Shown: piece after piece, positions 1-5,350 of the stretch | How positions within the stretch are numbered: position 1 is the first letter of the stretch | Layout of the letters: each line of letters opens with the position of its first letter | Assembly (NCBI GenBank): GCA_016875515.1 | Contig: VGRA01000228.1 | Span: forward strand, 1-5,350 | Direction: 5' to 3' | Origin: Deltaproteobacteria bacterium | Lineage (GTDB): Bacteria; Myxococcota; Myxococcia; Myxococcales; Myxococcaceae | Length of the DNA: 5,350 nt | Notes under the pieces: generated by a model | The model's input: the letters and a program-made list of their open reading frames with translations, nothing else | What the model was told of the DNA's origin: nothing | Databases searched by the model: none | Made by a program: the position numbers and the translations under genes

Positions 1-2
1 TG

Positions 3-659
3 TCCCCCGAGCAGTGCATGGGCAAGCCCCTGGACTGCCGGAGCGACATCTTCAGCCTCGGCACGGTGCTGTACGAGTGGATCACCGGCTTCAAGCTCTT
101 CACGGGCGAGAGCGAGGTGGCCATCCTCAAGAACATCACCGAGGGGAAGATCTACAAGCCGTCGTACTTCAAGAGCGACATCCCGGACGCCGTCGAGGCC
201 ATCCTGATGAAGGCGCTCGAGAAGGACCGGGACAAGCGGTACCAGACCGCCTGGGAGATGCAGTACGACCTGGACCAGTTCCTCTCCCAGAACGAGTTCA
301 CCCCCTCCAACATCCACCTCTCCAACTTCCTCCGCCAGCTGTTCCTGGACGAGATGGAGGACGAGAAGGCGCGGCTCGCGCAGGCCTCACCGGCCGCGGA
401 CTCCTCCGTTGGCCCGCCGCCCCCGCCGCCCGGGGAGCCGGAGGAGATCCTCTCCGGGGTGGAACTCATCCCCACCAACGCGCAGGTGGAGGTGGCCCTC
501 CCCACGCAGGTGGCCCGCGGCGGCAGCTCCGACAAGCTGCTCACCGTCCCGCTCAGCGGCCGCGAGTACGACGTGCTGGTGCAGATGGCCGAGCGCAACC
601 GCATCCCCGCCGGGACGCTGGCCCGCGAGCTGCTCTCGGCGGTGCTGAAGTACCGCTGA
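3..659 (+). CDS. Hanks-type Ser/Thr protein kinase, C-terminal part (5' end outside window)
   Basis: This is the 3' part of a eukaryotic-like Ser/Thr protein kinase gene. It is open from the left edge, so the ATG at 18 is internal. The 218 visible residues begin inside kinase subdomain VIII (SPEQ, equivalent to the APE motif). Subdomain IX follows (SDIFSLG, whose Asp stabilises the catalytic loop), then helices of the C-lobe and subdomain XI with its conserved Arg (KDRDKRYQT, about visible residues 74-82). The kinase fold ends near residue 95. Next come a helical stretch (LSNFLRQLF, about 106-114), an acidic segment, a Pro-rich linker with six consecutive prolines (about 138-143) and a C-terminal segment (179-218) that resembles a ribbon-helix-helix fold. 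There is no membrane segment after the kinase domain, so the visible part is probably cytoplasmic. The ATP-binding lobe and catalytic HRD/DFG motifs lie upstream, so activity cannot be judged. Its substrate is unknown. The stop codon is one base before the next gene. Confidence 0.93.
   Translation, partial: SPEQCMGKPLDCRSDIFSLGTVLYEWITGFKLFTGESEVAILKNITEGKIYKPSYFKSDIPDAVEAILMKALEKDRDKRYQTAWEMQYDLDQFLSQNEFTPSNIHLSNFLRQLFLDEMEDEKARLAQASPAADSSVGPPPPPPGEPEEILSGVELIPTNAQVEVALPTQVARGGSSDKLLTVPLSGREYDVLVQMAERNRIPAGTLARELLSAVLKYR
537..656 (+). other. Ribbon-helix-helix-like C-terminal segment of the kinase
   Basis: The last 40 residues of the kinase read as a short strand (LLTVPLS), a helix (GREYDVLVQMAERNR), a turn (IPAGT) and a second helix (LARELLSAVLKYR). 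This order and hydrophobic spacing match the Arc/CopG/MetJ ribbon-helix-helix pattern, where two chains pair through the strand to form a dimer that usually binds DNA. It is separated from the kinase by a Pro-rich linker, as a distinct domain would be. Assignment is by eye only. It could serve only for dimerisation, or be an unrelated two-helix tail. Confidence 0.5.
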
Positions 660-660
660 G

Positions 661-1476
661 GTGGGTGTCTCCCTGCACCTGTGCCAGGCCGGCCCCGCCA
701 GCTGCGGGGCCTGCTGCGGGCAGTACAATTTTGCAGACCATTCCCGGGAGGCGGTGACCTCCGAGCTGCGGCGCCACACCCGCGCGCTCGCGGAGGTGCC
801 CCGCACGCGCGAGGCGTTTGCCGAGGCCGCCCGTGCGCTCAAGGCCGCGGCCCCATCCCCGCTCTTCCCGCTGGTGCGCACCTGTCCGCTGCTCGGCTTC
901 CTGGACGCGGCCGAGACGCGCGTGGGGTGCCTGGCGCACCCGCTCGTGACGGGAGGGCCGGACCTGCGCGACTGCGGCGTCTACACCGCGGACACCTGCG
1001 AGACCTTCACCTGCCCCTCCTTCATCTGGCTGGATGACGGGCTGGCCGGACTGGTGCGGGACGCGTGCGCGGACGGGTACGTGTACGGGCTGGTGGTGAC
1101 GGACGTGGAGTACGTGCGGGGGGCGCTGGACCTGCTGACGCGCGCGCTGTGCCGGCCCGTCACGGCGGAGGAGCTGCGGCAGAAGGCGCTGCCGGAGATG
1201 GCCGCGCTGCTCCGGCTCAAGGCAGACGCGCCGGGCAGGCCCGCGGCGGGGCGCGTCTTCGGACGGTTCGAGCACACAGGGGGCGAGGAGCCGGTGCTCC
1301 GGACGCTGGACGCCCGGGCGCTCGGGTGCGCCCCTGCGCCGGAGGACACGCTGGTGCTGTGCCTGGGCTACGCGCCGGACAGCAGCGAGGCGCTGGAGGC
1401 GGCGCGGGCGGTGGTGCGCGGGGCCGTGTCTTCCGTGGTGGCCGTGCTGGAAGGGGAGGGGACATGCCGCGCGTGA
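661..1476 (+). CDS. Cysteine-rich protein with N-terminal CxxCC cluster (YkgJ-like, putative metal binding)
   Basis: This 271-residue protein has unknown function. It has 14 cysteines, nine of them in the first 118 residues: C8, the CGACC cluster (C15, C18, C19), C75 (TCPLLGF), C90 (GCLAHP), C105 (RDCGVY), C113 and C118 (TCETFTCPS). A CxxCC cluster followed by CPLL and a later Cys-x-x-Tyr element recalls the YkgJ/UPF0153 family of putative Zn- or Fe-S-binding proteins. The spacing here is longer, so only a loose relationship is claimed. No signal peptide or membrane segment is visible, so it is probably cytoplasmic. The remainder is Ala/Leu-rich and likely helical. The GTG start was chosen because an in-frame stop at 646-648 closes the frame just upstream and no ATG occurs before the cysteine cluster. 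No good Shine-Dalgarno sequence precedes it. The start sits one base after the kinase stop, so translation is probably coupled. The 3' end overlaps truA by 13 bases. Confidence 0.82.
   Translation: MGVSLHLCQAGPASCGACCGQYNFADHSREAVTSELRRHTRALAEVPRTREAFAEAARALKAAAPSPLFPLVRTCPLLGFLDAAETRVGCLAHPLVTGGPDLRDCGVYTADTCETFTCPSFIWLDDGLAGLVRDACADGYVYGLVVTDVEYVRGALDLLTRALCRPVTAEELRQKALPEMAALLRLKADAPGRPAAGRVFGRFEHTGGEEPVLRTLDARALGCAPAPEDTLVLCLGYAPDSSEALEAARAVVRGAVSSVVAVLEGEGTCRA
1451..1461 (+). promoter_or_regulatory. Shine-Dalgarno sequence of truA
   Basis: A purine run (AAGGGGAGGGG) with a GGAGG core at 1455-1459 ends a few bases before the ATG at 1464. It lies inside the coding end of the upstream cysteine-rich gene. 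It decides the truA start: the frame is open for about 130 codons further upstream, but this ATG has the ribosome site and yields the expected TruA N-terminus. Confidence 0.75.
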
Positions 1477-2246
1477 GGCTGGTGCTGGAGTACGACGGCA
1501 CGGACTACGTGGGCTGGCAGGTGCAGCCGAACGGGACGTCCGTGCAGGTGGTGGTGGAGCGGGCGCTGGAGAAGCTGCTCGGGGCGCCGACACCGGTGGA
1601 GGCCGCGGGGCGGACGGACGCGGGGGTGCACGCGTTGGGACAGGTGGTGGCGTTCGACGCGGCGCAGGCGCTCCCCATGAAGGCCTATGTCCGCGGCCTG
1701 TCCGGCCTCCTGCCCCCGGACGTGGCAGTGGTGGCGGCGGAGGAGGTGGCGCCGGGGTTCGATCCGCGCCGCCATGCGCAGGGGAAGCGGTACCGCTACC
1801 GGGTCTGCAACCGGCCGGTGCGCTCGCCGCTGCGGCGTCGCACCCACTGGGAGCTCTTCGCCGCGTTGGACGTCCTTGCCATGCGTGCGGCGGCCCCCCA
1901 CCTGCTCGGGCGGCATGACTTCTCCGCGTTCCGGGCGTCCGACTGCGCGGCGAAGACGGCGGTGCGGGAACTGTGGCGGCTGGACGTGGAGCAGGCCGGG
2001 GACGAGCTGGCCTTCGTGGTGGAGGGGACGGCCTTCCTCAAGCACATGGTCCGCAACCTGGTGGGGACGTTGGTGGAGGTGGGGCGGGGGAAGCAGCCGC
2101 CTGCGTGGGTGGGGCAGGTGCTCGCCTCGAGGGACAGGGGACAGGCGGGCCCGACGGCGCCTGCGCACGGGCTGGTGATGGAGGAGGTCTTCTACGCGCC
2201 GAGGCCCGGGGTGACGGCAGCGGACGGAGAGGACGAGCCGGAGTAG
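1464..2246 (+). CDS. truA: tRNA pseudouridine(38-40) synthase TruA
   Basis: TruA converts uridines at positions 38, 39 and 40 of the tRNA anticodon stem-loop to pseudouridine in the cytoplasm, which supports accurate decoding. The 260-residue product is near the usual family length (about 245-270) and is complete. It opens with the typical strand and turn (VRLVLEYDGTDYVGWQ). The catalytic Asp is D52 in AGRTDAGVHALGQV. Further family motifs are FDPRRHAQGKRYRYR (99-113, with the active-site Tyr of RYRY), HDFSAFRA (151-158), FLKHMVRNLVGTLVEVG (191-207) and AGPTAPAHGL (228-237). The last dozen residues (after about 249) are an acidic, Asp/Glu-rich tail beyond the conserved fold. The ATG is preceded by a strong Shine-Dalgarno sequence and overlaps the end of the upstream gene by 13 bases, pointing to one transcript with coupled translation. 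A membrane-protein gene follows 22 bases downstream. The identification is secure, from several independent motifs. Confidence 0.97.
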   Translation: MPRVRLVLEYDGTDYVGWQVQPNGTSVQVVVERALEKLLGAPTPVEAAGRTDAGVHALGQVVAFDAAQALPMKAYVRGLSGLLPPDVAVVAAEEVAPGFDPRRHAQGKRYRYRVCNRPVRSPLRRRTHWELFAALDVLAMRAAAPHLLGRHDFSAFRASDCAAKTAVRELWRLDVEQAGDELAFVVEGTAFLKHMVRNLVGTLVEVGRGKQPPAWVGQVLASRDRGQAGPTAPAHGLVMEEVFYAPRPGVTAADGEDEPE

Positions 2247-2268
2247 TCGGGCTACGCTCCGAGGCCTC

Positions 2269-2820
2269 GTGACCGCCCCCTCTCGCATCGAGCGCTTCCG
2301 CGCCTCCGTTCGCAGGTTCCAGCTGTATTCGGGCATGGGCATCGTCGCGCTGGCCGTGGGGCAGGTGCTCGGCACGGCGCTGGTGGAGCGCCTGGCGCCG
2401 CGGCTTCAGCCATTGCCGGCGGCGGTGCAGGGGACGGTGCTGATGGTCGTGCAGGGCGGGGCGTGGTGCCTGGTCATCCTGCCGCTCCAGTCCCACCTGG
2501 CGGCGCGGATGTTGGGCCTGTCGCCCTGGAGCGCGGCGCTGGTCTCCGCGGGCACGGCGCTCGGGGGCATGCTGGCGCTGTTGGGGGTGGCCTTCGGGCT
2601 GGACGGACTGCGCGAGCGGGTGCCGCTGCTGCTCTTCCAGTTGGTGCTCGCGGGGTTGGGCGTGGTGCTGACCGCGCGCGCCATCCAGGCCGGCAACCGG
2701 GTGCGGGAAGAGGTGGACGCGAAGGCGCGCGCCGAGGCGGCCGCGAGCGCGGCCGAGGTGGCGAAGGTGCTGGAAGGCGCCAGCCCAGAGGCGGCGCAGG
2801 GCTCAGCGAAGGCAGAGTGA
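2269..2820 (+). CDS. Small integral membrane protein, four predicted transmembrane helices, unknown function
   Basis: I do not recognise this 183-residue protein. It starts with a basic amphipathic N-terminus (RIERFRASVRRF) and has four hydrophobic stretches at about residues 20-39, 53-72, 86-110 and 117-136. It ends in a soluble tail of about 45 residues, rich in Ala, Glu, Lys and Arg (about 143-170), that should be one long helix. Basic residues at both ends predict that the N- and C-termini face the cytoplasm, consistent with an even number of membrane passes. No catalytic or transporter motif is evident. The GTG start is preferred over the ATG at 2335 because the latter would begin inside the first membrane helix; a weak GAGG (2261-2264) lies just upstream. 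It follows truA by 22 bases in the same direction, so it may be the last gene of that transcript. The reading frame is well supported by the coherent hydrophobic pattern; the function is open. Confidence 0.8.
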   Translation: MTAPSRIERFRASVRRFQLYSGMGIVALAVGQVLGTALVERLAPRLQPLPAAVQGTVLMVVQGGAWCLVILPLQSHLAARMLGLSPWSAALVSAGTALGGMLALLGVAFGLDGLRERVPLLLFQLVLAGLGVVLTARAIQAGNRVREEVDAKARAEAAASAAEVAKVLEGASPEAAQGSAKAE

Positions 2821-2895
2821 GCGCAGCGGCCAATCCCCCGATGGCAGCTGCTCGCTCAGCCAACACCTGCCGCGACCAGCAAGGTACTCACATGC
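2821..2895. other. Convergent intergenic gap between the membrane-protein gene and clpB
   Basis: These 75 bases separate two genes that point at each other, so transcripts from both sides should end here or nearby. The only inverted repeat I see is short: GCTG/CAGC with a six-base loop at 2847-2860, or alternatively TGGC/GCCA at 2842-2862. It has no T tract on either side, so it is not convincing as an intrinsic terminator. No small gene with a ribosome site is visible. Confidence 0.5.
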
Positions 2896-5350
2896 CTACG
2901 CCCGCACCGGCGCGTTGAACACCAGGCCTTCCTTTCCCGCGTCCACCCGGATGGTGTCCCCGGGGACGAACTCGCCGCCCAGCACCTTCAGCGCGAGCGG
3001 ATCCTGCAGGTGCCGCTGGATGGCCCGCTTGAGCGGCCGCGCCCCGTAGGCCGGGTCGTACCCCTGCTCCGCCAGGAAGGCGCGCGCGCCTTCCGTCTCC
3101 TCCAGCCGCAGGTTCCGCTCCGCGAGCAGCTTGCGGATGCGCCCCAGCTGCAGCTCCACCACGCGCCCTATCTCCTCGCGCCGCAGCGGCTCGAACAGGA
3201 CGGTGTCGTCCACCCGGTTGAGGAACTCCGGCCGGAAGTGGCGGCGCAGCGCCTCCATCACCTCCGCGCGCGCTGAAGCAGACAGCCCCTGACCACCCGC
3301 CACCGCCTCCTGGATGGCCTGCGAGCCGATGTTGGACGTCAGCAGGATGACCGTGTTGCGGAAGTCCACCGTCCGCCCCTGGCTGTCCGTCAGCCGGCCC
3401 TCGTCCAGTATCTGCAACAGGATGTTGAAGACGTCGTGGTGCGCTTTCTCAATCTCGTCGAAGAGCACCACGGAGTAGGGCCGCCGACGCACCGCCTCCG
3501 TCAGCTGCCCGCCCTCCTCGTAGCCCACGTAGCCCGGGGGAGCCCCCAACAGCCGCGCCACCGCGTGCTTCTCCATGTACTCCGACATGTCGATGCGGAC
3601 CATGGCCGCGTCGTCGTCGAACAGGAAACCCGCCAGCGCCCGCGCCGTCTCCGTCTTCCCCACGCCCGTGGGCCCCAGGAAGATGAACGAGCCGATGGGC
3701 CGGTTGGGATCCTGCAGACCGCTGCGCGCCCGCCGCACCGCGTTGCTCACCGCCGTGATGGCCGCCTTCTGCCCCACCACGCGCTCCCCCAGCCGCTCCT
3801 CCATCTTCACCAGCTTCTGCAGCTCGCCCTCCATCAGCCGCGTCACCGGGATGCCGGTCCACTTGGCCACCACCTCGGCAATGTCCTCCGAGTCCACCTC
3901 CTCCTTGAGGAAGCGGTGCTCCTTCTGCAGCCCCGCCAGCCGCGCGGACTGCTGCTGCAGCTCCTTCTCCAGCGAGGGCAGCGTCCCGTACTTCAGCTCC
4001 GCCGCGCGCCCCAGCTCCCCGCGCCGCTCCGCCGCCTCCTGCTCCTGCCGCGCCCTCTCCAGCTTCTCCTTCACCGCACGCAGTTGCGTGATGGCCGCCT
4101 TCTCGTTCTCCCAGTGGGCCTTGAGGCCCGCGAACTTCTCGGTCAGCTCGGAGAGCTCCTTCTCCAGCGTCCCCAGCCGCTGCACGCTGTGCGCGTCCTT
4201 CTCCCGCCGCAGCCCCTCGCGCTCAATCTCCAGCTGCATCACCTTGCGCCGGATGTCGTCCAGCTCGGTGGGCATGGAGTCGATCTCCATGCGCAGCCGG
4301 CTGCAGGCCTCGTCCACCAGGTCAATGGCCTTGTCCGGCAGGAACCGGTCCGAGATGTACCGGTGGGACAGCGTGGCCGCCCCCACCAGGGCCGAGTCCT
4401 GGATGTGCACGCCGTGGTGCAGCTCGTACCGGTCCTTCAGCCCCCGCAGGATGCTGATGGTGTCCTGCACCGTGGGCTCACCCACCTGCACCGGCTGGAA
4501 GCGCCGCTCCAGCGCCGCGTCCTTCTCGATGCGCTTGCGGTACTCCTCCACCGTCGTGGCGCCAATGCAGTGGAGCTCCCCGCGCGCCAGCGCCGGCTTC
4601 AGCATGTTGCCTGCGTCCATGGCCCCCTCCGCCTTGCCGGCCCCCACCAGCGTGTGCAGTTCGTCGATGAAGAGGATGATCTCGCCCGCCGCGTCGGTCA
4701 CCTCCTTCAGCACCGCCTTCAGCCGCTCCTCGAACTCGCCGCGGAACCTGGCCCCCGCCACCATGGCGCCCAGGTCCAGCACCACCAGCCGCTTGTTCTT
4801 CAGCCCCTCCGGCACGTCCCCGTCCACCATCCGGCGCGCCAGCCCCTCCACGATGGCCGTCTTGCCCACCCCCGGGTCTCCCACCAGCACCGGGTTGTTC
4901 TTGGTCCGGCGGGACAGCACCTGGATGACCCGGCGGATCTCCTCGTCCCGGCCAATGACCGGGTCCAGCTTCCCGGCCCGCGCCGCCTCGGTGAGATCCC
5001 GCCCGTACTTTTCCAGCGCCTGGTAGCTGCCCTCCGCCTCGGGGCTGGAGGCCTTGCCGCTGCCGCGCACCTCCTTCAGCACCGCGAGCAGCCGCTCCCG
5101 CGTGATGCCGGAGGACTTGAACACCTCCCCCGCGGCACCCTTGTCCGCGCACAGCCCCATCAGCAGGTGCTCTGAGGATATGTACTCGTCCTTGAGCGCG
5201 CGCGCCTCCTCGTCCGCCTTGTCCAGCACCTTCACCAGCCGCGGCCCGGCCTGGCCCGGCTCGCCCCCCTCCACGCGCGGCAGCCGCGACAGCCCCTCGT
5301 CCAGGCGGGACAGCACCAGCTTCGGGTCCGCCCCCAGCTTCTGCAGCATG
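2896..5350 (-). CDS. clpB: ATP-dependent protein disaggregase ClpB (N-terminus outside window)
   Basis: ClpB is a hexameric AAA+ chaperone in the cytoplasm that, with DnaK/DnaJ/GrpE, pulls polypeptides out of aggregates after stress. In the family, about 860 residues is usual; 817 are visible after the first in-frame Met. That Met (5347-5349) aligns near residue 49 of E. coli ClpB, so it is internal and about 50 codons lie past the right edge. Domains, numbered from that Met: rest of the N-domain (1-95); NBD1 with Walker A GDPGVGKT (157-164), Walker B ILFIDE (225-230) and Arg fingers ALERRF (279-284); a complete coiled-coil M-domain (about 358-480), which separates ClpB from ClpA and ClpC; and NBD2 with Walker A GPTGVGKT (559-566), pore loop GYVGY (606-610), Walker B VVLFDE (627-632), Arg finger FRPEFLNR (705-712) and sensor 2 GARPLKRA (769-776). 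There is no ClpP-binding loop. All catalytic residues seen are intact. The promoter is outside the window, so heat-shock control cannot be assessed. Confidence 0.97.
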   Translation of the reverse strand, partial: MLQKLGADPKLVLSRLDEGLSRLPRVEGGEPGQAGPRLVKVLDKADEEARALKDEYISSEHLLMGLCADKGAAGEVFKSSGITRERLLAVLKEVRGSGKASSPEAEGSYQALEKYGRDLTEAARAGKLDPVIGRDEEIRRVIQVLSRRTKNNPVLVGDPGVGKTAIVEGLARRMVDGDVPEGLKNKRLVVLDLGAMVAGARFRGEFEERLKAVLKEVTDAAGEIILFIDELHTLVGAGKAEGAMDAGNMLKPALARGELHCIGATTVEEYRKRIEKDAALERRFQPVQVGEPTVQDTISILRGLKDRYELHHGVHIQDSALVGAATLSHRYISDRFLPDKAIDLVDEACSRLRMEIDSMPTELDDIRRKVMQLEIEREGLRREKDAHSVQRLGTLEKELSELTEKFAGLKAHWENEKAAITQLRAVKEKLERARQEQEAAERRGELGRAAELKYGTLPSLEKELQQQSARLAGLQKEHRFLKEEVDSEDIAEVVAKWTGIPVTRLMEGELQKLVKMEERLGERVVGQKAAITAVSNAVRRARSGLQDPNRPIGSFIFLGPTGVGKTETARALAGFLFDDDAAMVRIDMSEYMEKHAVARLLGAPPGYVGYEEGGQLTEAVRRRPYSVVLFDEIEKAHHDVFNILLQILDEGRLTDSQGRTVDFRNTVILLTSNIGSQAIQEAVAGGQGLSASARAEVMEALRRHFRPEFLNRVDDTVLFEPLRREEIGRVVELQLGRIRKLLAERNLRLEETEGARAFLAEQGYDPAYGARPLKRAIQRHLQDPLALKVLGGEFVPGDTIRVDAGKEGLVFNAPVRA

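Noticed and set aside
1065..1463. Upstream extension of the truA frame by 133 codons
   Set aside because: The extension is Gly/Ala/Arg-rich without structure and overlaps the Cys-rich gene. The ATG at 1464 has a strong ribosome site and gives the standard TruA N-terminus.
553..1593. A 346-codon open frame on the - strand, and another of 335 codons at 1368-2375
   Set aside because: Both are Arg/Pro/His-rich shadows of the Cys-rich gene, truA and the membrane-protein gene, spanning the boundaries of the well-supported genes.
2243..2256. Small GTAG/CTAC hairpin just after the truA coding end
   Set aside because: It has only four base pairs and no T tract, and the next gene starts within a few bases, so it is not a terminator.
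2260..2269. Perfect 10-base palindrome CGAGGCCTCG at the start of the membrane-protein gene
   Set aside because: It is short and made mostly of G/C in a GC-rich sequence, so it can easily occur by chance. There is no second copy nearby to suggest an operator.
5068..5075. AAGGAGG next to GTG in the linker after the ClpB N-domain, as a possible internal start for a short ClpB form like that of E. coli
   Set aside because: The ribosome-site-like sequence touches the GTG with no spacer, and no start codon lies at a suitable distance downstream, so initiation here is unlikely.
3436..5175. A 579-codon open frame, and a 483-codon frame at 3575-5026, on the + strand opposite clpB
   Set aside because: Their translations are low-complexity (Leu/Arg/His/Gln- or Ser/Arg-rich) with no domain pattern, and every conserved ClpB motif lies on the other strand. 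They arise because G/C third positions remove stops from the opposite frames.
5347..5349. ATG as the true start of clpB
   Set aside because: Starting here would remove about 50 residues of the conserved N-domain compared with E. coli ClpB. It is an internal Met and the gene continues beyond the edge.

Overview
The window is very GC-rich and densely coded. Its codon use is strongly biased to G/C in third positions, which is why long open frames also appear opposite and out of frame with the real genes. The combination of a Hanks-type Ser/Thr kinase with a soluble Pro-rich tail, a cysteine-rich orphan protein, TruA and a canonical ClpB fits a deltaproteobacterial (Myxococcota) genome, most likely of the Myxococcus/Corallococcus kind. 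This placement is inferred from composition and gene style; no search was run.

Layout: bases 3-2820 carry four genes on the + strand, tightly packed. They are the 3' end of a eukaryotic-like protein kinase gene, a GTG-started cysteine-rich protein with a CxxCC cluster, truA (tRNA pseudouridine synthase, complete), and a GTG-started small protein with four predicted membrane segments. The junctions are a 1-base gap, a 13-base overlap and a 22-base gap, so at least the first three genes look co-transcribed and translationally coupled. Bases 2821-2895 are a short convergent intergenic gap. Bases 2896-5350 hold clpB on the - strand, complete at the 3' end but missing roughly its first 50 codons, which lie past the right edge.

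TruA modifies the anticodon arm of tRNAs and ClpB dissolves protein aggregates; both are housekeeping functions. No shared pathway between the kinase, the Cys-rich protein and TruA is evident beyond their likely common transcript. I see no mobile element, CRISPR array, RNA gene or clear new system. The most notable points are a ribbon-helix-helix-like segment at the C-terminus of the kinase and the unusual number and spacing of cysteines in the protein encoded next to it.
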